64,000 bases of DNA from Chloroflexota bacterium (GTDB lineage: Bacteria > Chloroflexota > Anaerolineae > Promineifilales > Promineifilaceae). The stretch covers positions 45,374-109,373 of the forward strand of contig JABFFZ010000006.1 of assembly GCA_013112725.1 (NCBI GenBank). Direction: 5' to 3'. Below, in pieces: positions 16,339-24,613 of this stretch. How positions within the stretch are numbered: the first letter of the stretch is position 1; every line of letters begins with the position of its first letter. The notes beneath the pieces are model-generated. The model was not told the origin of the DNA. It was given only the letters and a program-made list of their open reading frames with translations, and did not search any database. The position numbers and the translations under genes are program-made.

Positions 16339-16968
16339 TCAGCGGCGAACGAGTTTGAAGGCGATGTGGCGGCCCATGCCTTGGGGCATCGCCAGGCTGA
16401 TCCACACCAGGGCCATGGGTTCCAGCAGGCGGGCTTTGTCCAGACCGCCCACGTCAGCAACGTCGAAGCCGAGGTCTTGGGCCAGTTGGGTCACGGCCGT
16501 CTTCGCCGCTACCTCGTCCCCACAAATAAACATGGTAATTGGTTCACCTTGATAAATAGGATTTGCCATGTTCTCAGCGCCGGTGGTGTTAAACGCTTTG
16601 ACCACGCGCGCGCCGGCGGCCAATGCCGCCACCTGTTCCGCGCCCGATGTGGTATGCCCAACCGCCAGTTGCAAACCGGGAGCAATAGGATTGGTCGCGT
16701 CAACCAGGATTTTACCGGACAGGTTGCCCAGGGTAGGAATGGTGGTGAGTACGGCCGTGCCCGGCACCGCCAGCACCACAACCTCTGCTTCCGCCGCGGC
16801 TGCTTCGGGCAGCGCCGCCCGTGCATTGCCTCCGGCCATATCCAATATGTGCCGCACCTTCTCTTCGTTTGGATGGCGCGAGCCAAAAATCACGGTATGT
16901 CCTTTTTGCGACCAGCCGGCGCCCAACGCCTGCCCCACGTTTCCTGTGCCAATGATGGCGATTTTCAT
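16339..16968 (-). CDS. NADPH-dependent F420 reductase-like dinucleotide oxidoreductase
   Basis: Rossmann-fold protein of 209 residues in the F420-dependent NADP reductase/NAD(P)-binding family. It begins with the dinucleotide motif IAIIGTGNVGQALG, then GSRHPNEEK, VLAVPG, KILVDATNPI and VVKAFNTTGAENM, the usual family order. ATG at 16968 is chosen because GGAGG lies 8 bases upstream; an ATG 15 bases earlier would put that box inside the gene. F420 use is inferred from the family only; many relatives use NADPH with other substrates. A PPOX-class protein at 45662 is another possible F420 enzyme. Confidence 0.8.
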   Translation of the reverse strand: MKIAIIGTGNVGQALGAGWSQKGHTVIFGSRHPNEEKVRHILDMAGGNARAALPEAAAAEAEVVVLAVPGTAVLTTIPTLGNLSGKILVDATNPIAPGLQLAVGHTTSGAEQVAALAAGARVVKAFNTTGAENMANPIYQGEPITMFICGDEVAAKTAVTQLAQDLGFDVADVGGLDKARLLEPMALVWISLAMPQGMGRHIAFKLVRR

Positions 16969-16995
16969 TACGTTTTCCTCCATGAATTAAAAACA

Positions 16996-17041
16996 GGAGA
17001 TTGGAGATTGAACAATCCCCAATCTCTAGTCCCCGATCTCT
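16996..17041. repeat. Tandem-word hairpin, GGAGATTG class
   Basis: GGAGATTGGAGATTG, then AACAA, then TCCCCAATCTCTAGTCCCC and GATCTC. Same word class as the repeats at 4857 and 55858. The stop codon of the following minus-strand ORF lies in the right arm. Confidence 0.65.
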
Positions 17042-18166
17042 TTTTCCAACTGCAACAGCGTGTCAAATTCGGCCGCAGCGGCAGCCATCTGCCCCACCGG
17101 CGCAGTCAGGCTGAACTCAGCCCATTGATCGCCGTAGGAGAAATAATCTACAAACCAGCAGAGAGAGTGTACCTGCGGCTGTTGGTTAATTTCAGCCAGC
17201 GCCTGTGCCAGCCAGCCCTCCGGGTAGGTTTGGGCAGGGAGCGCGGTGCTGTCGGCGCCATAGGTGTTGCTGGCGATGATGTAGACCGGTAGCCCGTGTG
17301 TGGTGGCCGTGTTGTTGATGATGCCCAGCCAATCCCGGTATACCCGAAAACCAAGCTGTGCCCCATGCCAGGTGGCGCTGATGAGATCGGTTTGGGGCTC
17401 CTGCGCCGGCGGCTGCCCGTCCATTTTAGCAGATTCGGGATTGCCGGGGGCGTCTATGGCAAAACCATCAGGGGCCGCCAGGGGTATACCGGCAGCGGCG
17501 CGTGCCTGAGCGGTTTCGTCTAGCAGGGTGACGAGGGTGTGCATATAGTTGAGCCAGGGAGCGTCTGTGGTATACGGCCGTACCCCTGCCACCTCATCCA
17601 CCACCCAGGGCTGTACCGCGCCTACCAACATCCGCGCCCCCGGATTTTCGGCGCGGACGATGGCCAGGACGTTGTTTTGGTCAGTCACGGCCGTGCCAAT
17701 CCCGCCCGGCATATGGGAAAACGGCGCATAATTTGGTGGGTATCTGTTCGGCCAGGTAACGGGCGGTGTTGACGGCATTGCTCACCGTCTTGCGCGCCCA
17801 TTCCCGGCAACCCCGGTTGCAATCGTGGTACAACACCAGGTCATACACGGCCGTGTCGGGCACAATAAAGCGCCACTGCCATTCCCACCCCAACGCTGTT
17901 TGCTGCGCCTGGGTAAAGGTGGCTTCCGTTTCATCAGCCACCATGAGCTTCACATGCACCCAGGGCGTTGTGTCCCGCACAATCAGGGTGGCCCGTTCAC
18001 CGGGGCGGGGCGATTCCGGCTGCAAATGCAGATGCGGCCATTCTTGCTCTGGCTGATCGAGCAGAATGAACAAATGGCCGGACAAAGGCAGCACCCAGAC
18101 CACCACTGCCAACAACAGCGGAAACATAATAAACAGGATGATGGGTCTGGCTTTCAATAGGTACAA
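17026..18166 (-). pseudogene. Membrane-anchored glycosidase-like protein, frameshifted
   Basis: Two overlapping reading frames together make one protein of about 380 residues. The first (18166 to about 17735) has an N-terminal anchor (IILFIMFPLLLAVVVWVLPL) and an extracellular domain with HDCNRGCREWARK. The second (to 17026) has HMPGGIGTAVTDQNNVLAIV, LVGAVQPWVVD and HSLCWFVDYFSYGDQWAEF. Dropping one A from the AAA run in CCCACCAAATTATG (about 17737) joins them as ...IPTNYAPFSHMPGG. Either a genuine frameshift or a sequence error. The aromatic-rich second half suggests a glycoside-hydrolase-like barrel, but no family is assigned. Confidence 0.65.
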
Positions 18167-18194
18167 AAAAGGGACTCGTGATGATACGAGTCCC
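18165..18194 (-). terminator. Rho-independent terminator of spoVS
   Basis: GGGACTCGT (18171-18179) and ACGAGTCCC (18186-18194) form a perfect 9-bp stem around GATGAT. On the minus strand six T residues follow. Confidence 0.85.
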
Positions 18195-18222
18195 CCAATT
18201 CAAGTCACAGCATGATTCTGAA

Positions 18223-18489
18223 CTAATGACTGCGTGGTTCCACCACAATACGAATAGCCGTTCGCTCCTGCCCATCAATGCTCACATCCACAAAAGATGG
18301 GTCACACAAAATGCTCACTCCTTCTTCAGCCAGATAACCTTTGGCGATGACAATGGCCTTGAGAGCCTGGTTGACAGCACCGGCGCCAATCGCCTGTACT
18401 TCAGCTTTTTGGGATTCGCGGATGACACCCGCAACGGCCCCAGCTACAGCGGCGGTTCGAGAACGTGCAGATACTTTGATAACACTCAT
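18223..18489 (-). CDS. spoVS: Stage V sporulation protein S (SpoVS) family
   Basis: Small Alba-fold protein of 88 residues. The whole length matches the family: MSVIKVSARSRTAAVAGAV, IGAGAVNQALKAIVIAKGYL and a C-terminal Val/Ile-rich strand (VSIDGQERTAIRIVVEP). SpoVS proteins occur widely in non-sporulating thermophiles and Chloroflexota, where they likely bind nucleic acid. ATG 18489 has GGAGG seven bases upstream. A strong terminator follows, so the gene is probably monocistronic. Confidence 0.93.
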   Translation of the reverse strand: MSVIKVSARSRTAAVAGAVAGVIRESQKAEVQAIGAGAVNQALKAIVIAKGYLAEEGVSILCDPSFVDVSIDGQERTAIRIVVEPRSH

Positions 18490-18596
18490 GAAGGGCCTCC
18501 AAGAACTATAGGGTACAAGAACACCGATTTCCCGAATGAATGTACTCAGGATAATGAATTCTAAGCAATTTGCTGACAGCTTGTCAAGCAATGAAA

Positions 18597-18647
18597 ACGG
18601 CCGTACCCCCAGCGTGTCAGGAGAATGTTGCCAGGGGTACGGCCGTT
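18597..18647. repeat. Long hairpin built on two ACGGCCGT palindromes
   Basis: AACGGCCGTACCCC (18597-18610) pairs with GGGGTACGGCCGTT (18634-18647), 14 bp around a 23-nt loop. It lies between msrQ and spoVS and may end the msrQ-side transcript or protect a 3' end. Confidence 0.65.
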
Positions 18648-18700
18648 AACTGCCCTCTATACGCCCCGCCCGTCTGAATGTTCCAACTCGTTTCTAAAGC

Positions 18701-18760
18701 CCGTAGTTCGTGAACCGTAGCCCGATTACGGATTACGAATGGCGGATTGCCGATTCCGTG
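18701..18760. repeat. Tandem-word repeat, CGGATTACG class, overlapping the msrQ end
   Basis: CGTAGTTCGTGAACCGTAG then CCGATTACGGATTACGAATGG, CGGATTGCCGATTCCG. It encodes the last eight or so residues of MsrQ. Same class as the repeats at 21991, 26320 and 43650. Confidence 0.6.
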
Positions 18761-19406
18761 GGCGGTGCTGAAACCGCAGCACCTTCTGCTTCACCGGCTG
18801 CCAGCGCAGCAGCAGCAGCACCGTGACAATAGCCGAGTACAAAAAGGGCATGTAGTACACATTTTTCACCAGCCACCAAAAATGAATCAAGGCCAGCAAA
18901 ATAATAATGTATACCAGCTTGTGCAGCGTTTTCCACTTTTTGCCCAGTTTGCGTTGTGACCATTTGTTAGACGTAATCGCCAGCGGCAGCAGCAGCACAA
19001 AAGCGGCAAAACCAACCAACACAAAATTCTGTTCCAGGATGCCATCTAAAATATAGGCCAGGTTCAGGCCATAATCCAACCAGATAAAAGTGAGAAGATG
19101 CAGCGCCACATACAGAAAGGCATACAGGCCAAAAATGCGGCGCAGCGGGTGCAGTTGTTTCCAACCAAACAGGAGGGTTAAGGGGGTGACAGCCAATGAG
19201 AGAATCAACAAAACCAGCGCCGGTTCGCCGGTGCGCAGCAGAATCTCCCGCACCGGGTCTGCCCCCAGATTGTTACGGGAATAGTCCAACAGCAGCAGTG
19301 CCAGTGCATAAAGGGACAGCATATGGGCGCTCACGCGCAAAATCTGGGCAGTCGTTTTGCGGTCAAGTTTGCGGATACTGGACAATTTTTGGGTGATGGG
19401 TGTCAT
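18726..19406 (-). CDS. msrQ: MsrQ, heme-binding membrane subunit of the methionine sulfoxide reductase system
   Basis: Membrane cytochrome b that passes electrons to the periplasmic MsrP. The 226-residue protein has about six hydrophobic helices and the ferric-reductase-like heme ligands in LYAFLYVALHLLTFIW and TLHKLVYIIILLALIHFWW. It lies 75 bp downstream of msrP on the same strand, matching the usual msrPQ pair. The last residues (NRQSAIRNP) are read from a repeat element and are unlikely to be functional. Confidence 0.93.
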   Translation of the reverse strand: MTPITQKLSSIRKLDRKTTAQILRVSAHMLSLYALALLLLDYSRNNLGADPVREILLRTGEPALVLLILSLAVTPLTLLFGWKQLHPLRRIFGLYAFLYVALHLLTFIWLDYGLNLAYILDGILEQNFVLVGFAAFVLLLPLAITSNKWSQRKLGKKWKTLHKLVYIIILLALIHFWWLVKNVYYMPFLYSAIVTVLLLLRWQPVKQKVLRFQHRPRNRQSAIRNP

Positions 19407-19430
19407 GGGCGGGGTTTGGTAAAGGCATTA

Positions 19431-19475
19431 AGATATTGGGGTATTGAGATATTCACCAATATCCCAATATCCCCA
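19431..19475. repeat. Tandem-word hairpin, GATATTGGG class
   Basis: AGATATTGGGGTATTGAGAT then ATTCACC, then AATATCCCAATATCCCCAT. Located between msrP and msrQ. Confidence 0.65.
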
Positions 19476-19481
19476 TAAAAA

Positions 19482-20471
19482 TCAGGAGCCTCGCGGCTTT
19501 AAATTGGTATCATATTTTGGATCAGGGTAAAGGTGGGCTACTTGTTCGGCGTAGCCGTTGAACAGCAGCGTGGGGCGGCGACCCAACTCACCAATGCGCC
19601 GTTCGGTAGCCTGTGACCAGCGCGGATGGTTGACTTCCGGGTTGACATTGGCGTAAAAGCCGTATTCAGTGGGAGCGGATTCCATCCATAACGAGGTAGG
19701 CATGTAATCTACCAGTTCAATCTTCACAATGGCTTTGATGCTTTTGAAACCATATTTCCAGGGGACAACCAGGCGAATGGGCGCGCCGTTTTGGGGCAGT
19801 AATGTTTCGCCGTAAAGACCGGTGGACAGTATGGTCAGGTCTTGCATGGCTTCTTCAACCGTCAGCCCTTCCACGTAGGGCCAGGGGAACATGCGGCCAC
19901 GCTGGCCGGGCATATTGTCAGGGTCATAGACAGTTTCAAAGCGCACATATTTGGCATCGGCGGTGGGTTCCACTTCATTCAGCAGTTTGGCAAGCGGAAA
20001 TCCTACCCAGGGGATGACCATAGACCAGGCTTCCACACAGCGCAGGCGGTAGATGCGCTCTTCCTGGTCAAATTTGAGCAGGTCTTCCATGGCATAGGTC
20101 TTGGGGTTTTTCACCATGCCGCCGACTTCTACCTGCCAGGGGGTGGTGGGAAAATCCTTAGCCAGGCGCGCCGGGCCATCTTTGGTGGTGTTAAATTCGT
20201 AGTAATTGTTGTAGTTGGTGATTTCATCGTAGGTGTTGAGGGGGTCGCCTAACTCGTCGGTGGTGGCAGACACGGCCGTGCCCCCATTCCCGCTATTGAC
20301 CGCTGCCGTATTGGCTTCCTCTGGGGCGCCGCCGGCGCCACAGGCAGCCAGCAACCCGGCGGTGGTAGCCAGGGCCGCCCCGGCCATAAACTGCCGCCGC
20401 GACAGGTACAGATGTTGGGGCGTGATTTCTGATGAGGGAATCTCAATGCCAGTTCTTTTCTTAATTAACAT
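19482..20471 (-). CDS. msrP: MsrP, molybdopterin-dependent protein-methionine-sulfoxide reductase
   Basis: Exported molybdoenzyme (formerly YedY) that repairs oxidised methionine in envelope proteins. The 329-residue precursor has a Tat signal ([22 protein letters not shown]), which also ends in a lipobox-like LLAAC, so it may be a Tat-exported lipoprotein. The molybdenum-binding Cys is in [35 protein letters not shown] is family-typical. It needs the molybdenum cofactor made with the moa genes at 4.1-5.4 kb. An E-family element (20526) lies 55 bp upstream of its start, in the promoter region. Confidence 0.95.
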   Translation of the reverse strand: MLIKKRTGIEIPSSEITPQHLYLSRRQFMAGAALATTAGLLAACGAGGAPEEANTAAVNSGNGGTAVSATTDELGDPLNTYDEITNYNNYYEFNTTKDGPARLAKDFPTTPWQVEVGGMVKNPKTYAMEDLLKFDQEERIYRLRCVEAWSMVIPWVGFPLAKLLNEVEPTADAKYVRFETVYDPDNMPGQRGRMFPWPYVEGLTVEEAMQDLTILSTGLYGETLLPQNGAPIRLVVPWKYGFKSIKAIVKIELVDYMPTSLWMESAPTEYGFYANVNPEVNHPRWSQATERRIGELGRRPTLLFNGYAEQVAHLYPDPKYDTNLKPRGS

Positions 20472-20525
20472 GTCGCCAACCTCACACTTTTACAGGGGAT
20501 ATTATGATATAAGCATATTTTTATT

Positions 20526-20593
20526 GTAACCGTTCAGTTCCTCTGGAGACTTGACAAGTTTTGGTAATAAACTTGTCAAGTCTGAACGCTTAC
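20526..20593. mobile_element. MITE-like element, copy E2 (68 bp)
   Basis: GTAACCGTTCAG and CTGAACGCTTAC form the ends; ACTTGACAAGTTT and AAACTTGTCAAGT form the inner stem around a short loop. The orientation is opposite to E3. Flanking octamers TTTTTATT and TATTTATT match at 7 of 8 positions. The 20594-20749 spacer holds nothing else I can identify. Confidence 0.78.
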
Positions 20594-20749
20594 TATTTAT
20601 TATTGCAGACAAGTGGTTGCTTCCACATAAGTTATAACAAGTATGGCGTGGTCTGATGACATTTTGTTAAACAAATTCTTATGAGAGGATTACAAGCGGT
20701 GTTGCGCGTTAGCTGGTTGTTGCTTTAATTGATGGCAGGAGGAATGAAT

Positions 20750-21580
20750 ATGATTCACGAGGAAAGCACAGTTAAAGCGCCGGGGAATATCAGCCTTTAT
20801 TACCAGGTGTGGCGACCAGAAGGGACGCCGCGGGCGACACTGGTGATTGTGCATGGGTTGGGTGAACACAGTGGCCGCTATATGAATGTGGTCAATCACC
20901 TGGTACCTAAGGGGTATGTGGTTTATGCGCTGGATCATCTGGGCCACGGCCGTTCCCCCGGACAGCGTGGTTACATTAACAGTTGGGCCGATTTCCGCGA
21001 AGGGCTGCGGGCGTTGGTGCAGTTGGCACAATCACAAGAAGCAGGACGGCCGTTCTTTTTAATGGGGCACAGCATGGGCGGCTGTATTGCCCTGGATTAT
21101 GTGCTGCACTACCCGGAAGGGCTGACGGCCGTCATTGCCTCCGCTCCTGCCATCGGCCAACTCACCTTATCCCCTATGCGCACATTCCTGGCGCGGGTAT
21201 CGGCGAAGATTAAACCAGATATGAGCATGAGCAGTGGGTTGGACACGACCGCTATTTCACGGGATACGGCCGTTGTGCAGGCCTACCGCAGCGATCCCCT
21301 GGTGCATGATAAAGGGTCGCCGGGTGCAGCCGTGGCCTTTGTAGACACCGCCGCCTGGGTCATGGCCCACGCCGCCGATTTCCAGCCGCCGCTGTTGTTC
21401 CTCCACGGCGACGCCGACCGGCTGGTGCGGGTGGAAGAAAGCCAGAAGTTCTTCGCCCAGGTAAAACAGCCGGACAAAAAATTGATTATCTACCCCGGCG
21501 GCTACCATGAATCGCATAACGATCTGCACAAAGAGCAGGTGTTGGCCGATGTGGAAAGCTGGCTGGAAGCGCATATGTGA
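20750..21580 (+). CDS. Alpha/beta hydrolase, monoacylglycerol lipase/lysophospholipase-like
   Basis: Serine hydrolase of 276 residues related to monoacylglycerol lipase. It has the oxyanion segment VIVHGLGEHSGRY, the nucleophile elbow GHSMGG, an acid in LFLHGDADRLV and the catalytic His in YPGGYHESHND, so the triad is complete. No signal peptide, so cytoplasmic. ATG 20750 (MIHEES) is chosen because AGGAGG lies seven bases upstream; ATG at 20744 is too close to it. Possible role in membrane lipid or acylglycerol turnover. Confidence 0.88.
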   Translation: MIHEESTVKAPGNISLYYQVWRPEGTPRATLVIVHGLGEHSGRYMNVVNHLVPKGYVVYALDHLGHGRSPGQRGYINSWADFREGLRALVQLAQSQEAGRPFFLMGHSMGGCIALDYVLHYPEGLTAVIASAPAIGQLTLSPMRTFLARVSAKIKPDMSMSSGLDTTAISRDTAVVQAYRSDPLVHDKGSPGAAVAFVDTAAWVMAHAADFQPPLLFLHGDADRLVRVEESQKFFAQVKQPDKKLIIYPGGYHESHNDLHKEQVLADVESWLEAHM

Positions 21581-21582
21581 AG

Positions 21583-21626
21583 CGTAATTGCGTAACTACC
21601 CGATTACCCAATTACCCAATTACCAA
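21583..21626. repeat. Tandem-word repeat, GTAATTG/CAATTAC class
   Basis: GTAATTGCGTAACTACC on the left, CGATTACCCAATTACCCAAT and TACC on the right, directly before folB. Same class as 4069, 36098 and 57464. Confidence 0.6.
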
Positions 21627-21628
21627 CC

Positions 21629-21994
21629 ATGGACAAAATCATCATCAAAGACCTGCTGCTGCGCGGCATTATCGGCATCAATCCCGAAGAGCGCGTGAAG
21701 CAGCAAGATATTCTTATAAACGTGGTCATGTTTGCCGATATTCGCCGGGCGGCGGCTTCCGACGACATTGCCGATGCGGTGGACTACAAAACCACCACCA
21801 AGCGCATCATTGACCATGTGGAAGCGTCGTCTGATTTTCTGGTAGAGAAGCTGGTGACGGACATCGCCCGGCTGGTGTTGGAAGGCAACCCACAGGTGAC
21901 AAAGGTGCAGGTACGGGTGGAAAAACCCACCGCGCTCCGTTTTGCCCAATCTGTTGGCATTGAGATCGAACGCAGCCGCGCCGACTTTCAGTAA
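21629..21994 (+). CDS. folB: Dihydroneopterin aldolase
   Basis: Folate pathway enzyme cleaving dihydroneopterin to 6-hydroxymethyl-dihydropterin and glycolaldehyde. The 121-residue protein has the family pattern: IKDLLLRGIIGINPEER, the VDYKTTTKRIIDHVE helix, and VQVRVEKPTALRFA with the Lys and Glu near the pterin pocket. It is followed 59 bp later by folK, the next step; folP and folE are not in the window. Confidence 0.93.
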   Translation: MDKIIIKDLLLRGIIGINPEERVKQQDILINVVMFADIRRAAASDDIADAVDYKTTTKRIIDHVEASSDFLVEKLVTDIARLVLEGNPQVTKVQVRVEKPTALRFAQSVGIEIERSRADFQ

Positions 21995-22053
21995 TTGGTA
22001 AGCGGTGGTCGGTTATCAGTGACCGATTACCGATTGCCGATTACCGTTTACCG
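21991..22053. repeat. Tandem-word repeat, CGATTACCGATTGCC class
   Basis: GGTAAGCGGTGGTCGGTTAT then CAGTGA, then CCGATTACCGATTGCCGATT and ACCGTTTACCGATG. It fills the folB-folK gap and ends exactly at the folK start codon. Confidence 0.6.
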
Positions 22054-22605
22054 ATGCCTCACGTCGTCATCGCCCTCGGCTCTAACATTGACAAGGAGCA
22101 TAACCTGCCACAGGCGGTGGCGCTGCTGCGGCAGATGTGCCACGTCACGGCCGTCGCTCCCATCTATGAATCCGCCCCCGTTGGTTTGCTGGAACAGCCG
22201 AACTTTTGGAACACGGCCGTCCTCCTCCACACTTCTCTCACCCCCACCCAACTCAAACAAGAGGTCATCGGCGTTATCGAAACGGCGCTGAAACGGGTGC
22301 GCCAGGCTGACCCCAACGCGCCGCGCACCATTGACGCCGACATCATCCTTTATGGAGATTTTGTGGGGGAGTATGATGGCGGCGACGGCCGTACCCGTTC
22401 CCTGCCGGACCCCGACCTGCGCAAGTTTCCCCATGTGGCTGTACCTGTGGCCGACCTGCTGCCGGACGGCCGTCATCCGGTCACAGGTGAACGGCTGGCC
22501 GACCTGGCCGCCCGGTTGATGGCCGCGACAGAAGAAAAGATGGGGGTACGGCCGTTGTGGAAATCAGCGAACGGCATATCAACGCCAAGAAATTGTTCGC
22601 CCTGA
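22054..22605 (+). CDS. folK: 2-amino-4-hydroxy-6-hydroxymethyldihydropteridine pyrophosphokinase
   Basis: Transfers pyrophosphate from ATP to 6-hydroxymethyl-dihydropterin. The 183-residue HPPK has VIALGSNIDKE, SAPVGLLEQPNFWNTAVLL, and the metal/ATP signature NAPRTIDADIILYGD. Its last 20 residues (from about KSANGIS) share DNA with a different reading frame that looks like an exonuclease fragment, so the FolK tail may have been altered by a deletion joining the two genes. Confidence 0.92.
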   Translation: MPHVVIALGSNIDKEHNLPQAVALLRQMCHVTAVAPIYESAPVGLLEQPNFWNTAVLLHTSLTPTQLKQEVIGVIETALKRVRQADPNAPRTIDADIILYGDFVGEYDGGDGRTRSLPDPDLRKFPHVAVPVADLLPDGRHPVTGERLADLAARLMAATEEKMGVRPLWKSANGISTPRNCSP

Positions 22606-22736
22606 AATCTACCGGTGGGCGACAGGTAGGTATGGCTCGCGCCCTGCAAATCCTGAAAATGCCCCTGGAAGGTACACATCATCGTGGTCACGACGACGCC
22701 TGGAACATTGCCCGTATCCTGGGCACACTGCTCTAA
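22557..22736 (+). pseudogene. C-terminal fragment of a DEDDh 3'-5' exonuclease (ERI-1/KapD-like)
   Basis: A 59-residue open stretch, offset from folK by one frame and overlapping its end, reads RQVGMARALQILKMPLEG then THHRGHDDAWNIARILG. The HxGxDDAxNIA block is the third exonuclease motif of DEDDh enzymes. The preceding exonuclease motifs are missing. Best read as a remnant left by a deletion between folK and a former exonuclease gene. A GTG at 22557 could start a peptide, but it would have no active site. Confidence 0.6.
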
Positions 22737-22750
22737 ATTCTCAGCTGAAT

Positions 22751-23524
22751 CTAGCGGAAATCGAGAGTCAAGCTAACCGGGCAATGGTCGGAGCCGAGGA
22801 TATCTGCGTGAATGGCAGCATCGGTTACGGCCGTAATCAGATCAGGGCTGATGAAAAAGTAATCCAGCCGCCAGCCCACGTTTCTCTCTCTTGCGCCACC
22901 AATCGCCGTCCACCAGGTGTAGGCTCCGGTTTTATCCGGGTAAAGGTGGCGGTAAGTGTCAATGTAGCCTTGTGCTACTACCTGGTCAATCCAGGCACAC
23001 TCTTCTGGCATAAAGCCGGTCTTCTGGCGATTTTGTTTCGGCCGGGCCAGGTCAATCTCCTTATGCGAGGTGTTCACGTCACCACAAAAGACAACGGCTT
23101 TGCCTTGCACCCGCAGCGCGTTGCAGTAGGCCAGGAAGTCGGCTTTGTACTGCATTTTGAAGGGGACACGGCCGTGATCCCTGCCCCCATTGGGAAAATA
23201 GGCGCCAATGAACACAAACTGATCATATTCGGCCACAATGGTGCGCCCTTCCCGGTCAAAATCAGGCAAGCCCAGACCAATTTGCACATGGCGCGGTTCT
23301 GTTTTGCTGTAGAGGGCCACGCCACTGTACCCCTTCTTTTCTGCAAAGGCCCAGTAGGTGTGGTAGCCATCTGGTTGGCGCAGCGTCACGTCTAGCTGGT
23401 CGGGGTGAGCTTTGGTCTCTTGCAGGCAGAGAATATCCGGTTGTGTCTGGTGTAGCCAGGTGAGGAAGCCCTTGTTTTGGACAGCGCGAATACCGTTAAC
23501 GTTCCAGGAGTATAGGTTGATCAT
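22751..23524 (-). CDS. xthA: Exodeoxyribonuclease III (AP endonuclease)
   Basis: Base-excision-repair enzyme cleaving at abasic sites. The 257-residue protein has the AP endonuclease family 1 signatures: SWNVNGIRAV, PDILCLQETK, GYSGVALYSK, FCGDVNTSHKEIDLARPK, and the C-terminal SDHCPVSLTL with the catalytic Asp-His pair. ATG 23524 fits the family N-terminus (MINLYSWNVNG). Convergent with folK and the exonuclease remnant, 14 bp apart. Confidence 0.95.
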   Translation of the reverse strand: MINLYSWNVNGIRAVQNKGFLTWLHQTQPDILCLQETKAHPDQLDVTLRQPDGYHTYWAFAEKKGYSGVALYSKTEPRHVQIGLGLPDFDREGRTIVAEYDQFVFIGAYFPNGGRDHGRVPFKMQYKADFLAYCNALRVQGKAVVFCGDVNTSHKEIDLARPKQNRQKTGFMPEECAWIDQVVAQGYIDTYRHLYPDKTGAYTWWTAIGGARERNVGWRLDYFFISPDLITAVTDAAIHADILGSDHCPVSLTLDFR

Positions 23525-23589
23525 GGGTGGATTGTATCCTGGATAGGATGATGAGGCAGGTGGCAGGGCAATCGCATATTCCTCGATGC

Positions 23590-23695
23590 GGCAGATAAAT
23601 CTGCGTCAACAGCAAGCAAAGTCGGCCTTCGCCAACTGGAACCCAGCCCACGAAGGTGGGCTTTGCCCTCGGTAGCCGCGATTTTAATCGCCGGG
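23590..23695. repeat. Dispersed repeat R2, copy a
   Basis: Contains CAGATAAATCTG, CAAAGTCGGCCTTCGCC, CCCAGCCCACG...GTGGGCTTTG and GCGATTTTAATCGC, three small inverted repeats in a fixed order. The same series recurs at 63730-63861. It lies between two divergently transcribed genes (xthA and the membrane protein at 23751). No coding potential. Confidence 0.8.
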
Positions 23696-23750
23696 AGTTG
23701 AGTATGCGAGTACCCTGACTGGTGGCAGGTGGCGTGGTATTGGTGCTAAA

Positions 23751-24554
23751 ATGAAGGGCATGGCGAACAAAAAAGCACGAGCAGGAGGGCAACGGCCGTC
23801 GCCACGACAGGCACGTACCACCCTCTCTCCCCAAAATCGGGTCATTGTAGCCCTGCTGGTGCCGGTGGCGGCTGGCACGCTGCTGGCCTGGCTGGCCGGG
23901 TTGTTGGCAGAGGGCGCAGCGGCCTCATCGGGCAGCCGGGCGCCGGTGTGGGCCGCCATCGGACTGGTGGCCTGGTTTGTGGGATTGGCATTTTATGGGC
24001 AGCCGGGCATGGGGCTGAAGGGAGGACGGCCGTTATTTGCCGGTATTGCTTTTGCCACGTTGGGCTGGGTCACCTTTTTACTCTTTCGCGCCATTTTTAT
24101 CCCCATAGACCCGGAAGTGGCCGGCTCAACCCGCGCCTTCATTTACATACTGTTATTTGAAGCGTTTGCCTTGCAGCTGTGGACATTTGGCCTGCTCTTC
24201 CGGGCCATAGCCGAATGGCGTGGGGTGTTGACGGCCGCCGCTGCCAGCGGCGTCGTTTTTGGCGCCGCCGGCTTTTTGCTTTTTCAGAACGTGTATACGG
24301 CTTCCCGCATCACGCTGATTTACTATACAACCTGGGGCATTTTTTACGGTATTATTCGCCTGCGGACGGGCAGCCTGCTGGGCACGGCCATCATCCAGGC
24401 TATGCAGATTTTTACGGCATGGGTGGCGCTGGGCAGCATGCCGCCGCAAACAGCCGATATTCAGCTTTTGTGGGTCTATGGCCTGTCCGCTCTGGTCACG
24501 GCCGTGTTCATCTGGCGCTTGTGGCCCAAAGTGGAGAGCGACTATAGGATGTAA
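23751..24554 (+). CDS. Multi-pass membrane protein, possibly a diverged CPBP-like protein
   Basis: A 267-residue integral membrane protein with a basic N-terminus and about seven to eight hydrophobic helices. The stretch LQLWTFGLLFRAIAEWRG followed by LTAAAASGVVFGAAGFLLFQ is arranged like the CPBP (CAAX protease/bacteriocin-processing) core, but the EExxxR motif is absent, so a protease role is not supported. The start (23751, or ATG 23760) has no clear ribosome binding site. Function unknown. Confidence 0.65.
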   Translation: MKGMANKKARAGGQRPSPRQARTTLSPQNRVIVALLVPVAAGTLLAWLAGLLAEGAAASSGSRAPVWAAIGLVAWFVGLAFYGQPGMGLKGGRPLFAGIAFATLGWVTFLLFRAIFIPIDPEVAGSTRAFIYILLFEAFALQLWTFGLLFRAIAEWRGVLTAAAASGVVFGAAGFLLFQNVYTASRITLIYYTTWGIFYGIIRLRTGSLLGTAIIQAMQIFTAWVALGSMPPQTADIQLLWVYGLSALVTAVFIWRLWPKVESDYRM

Positions 24555-24556
24555 CC

Positions 24557-24606
24557 GGGCCATTGGCCATTGGGTAATTACTCAATGACTCAATTGCCAA
24601 TTGAGA
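24557..24606. repeat. Tandem-word repeat, CAATTG/GGGTAATT class
   Basis: GGCCATTGGCCATTGGGTAA then TTACTCAATGACTCAATTGC and CAATTGAG. Fills the gap before the gene at 24614. Confidence 0.5.
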
Positions 24607-24613
24607 AACAGCT

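Noticed and set aside
20594..20749. Promoter for the lipase gene
   Set aside because: A TATAAC-like sequence is present but with no suitably spaced -35.
23751..24554. CAAX protease (CPBP) annotation with enzymatic function
   Set aside because: The membrane layout is similar, but the EExxxR and following His motifs needed for catalysis are absent.
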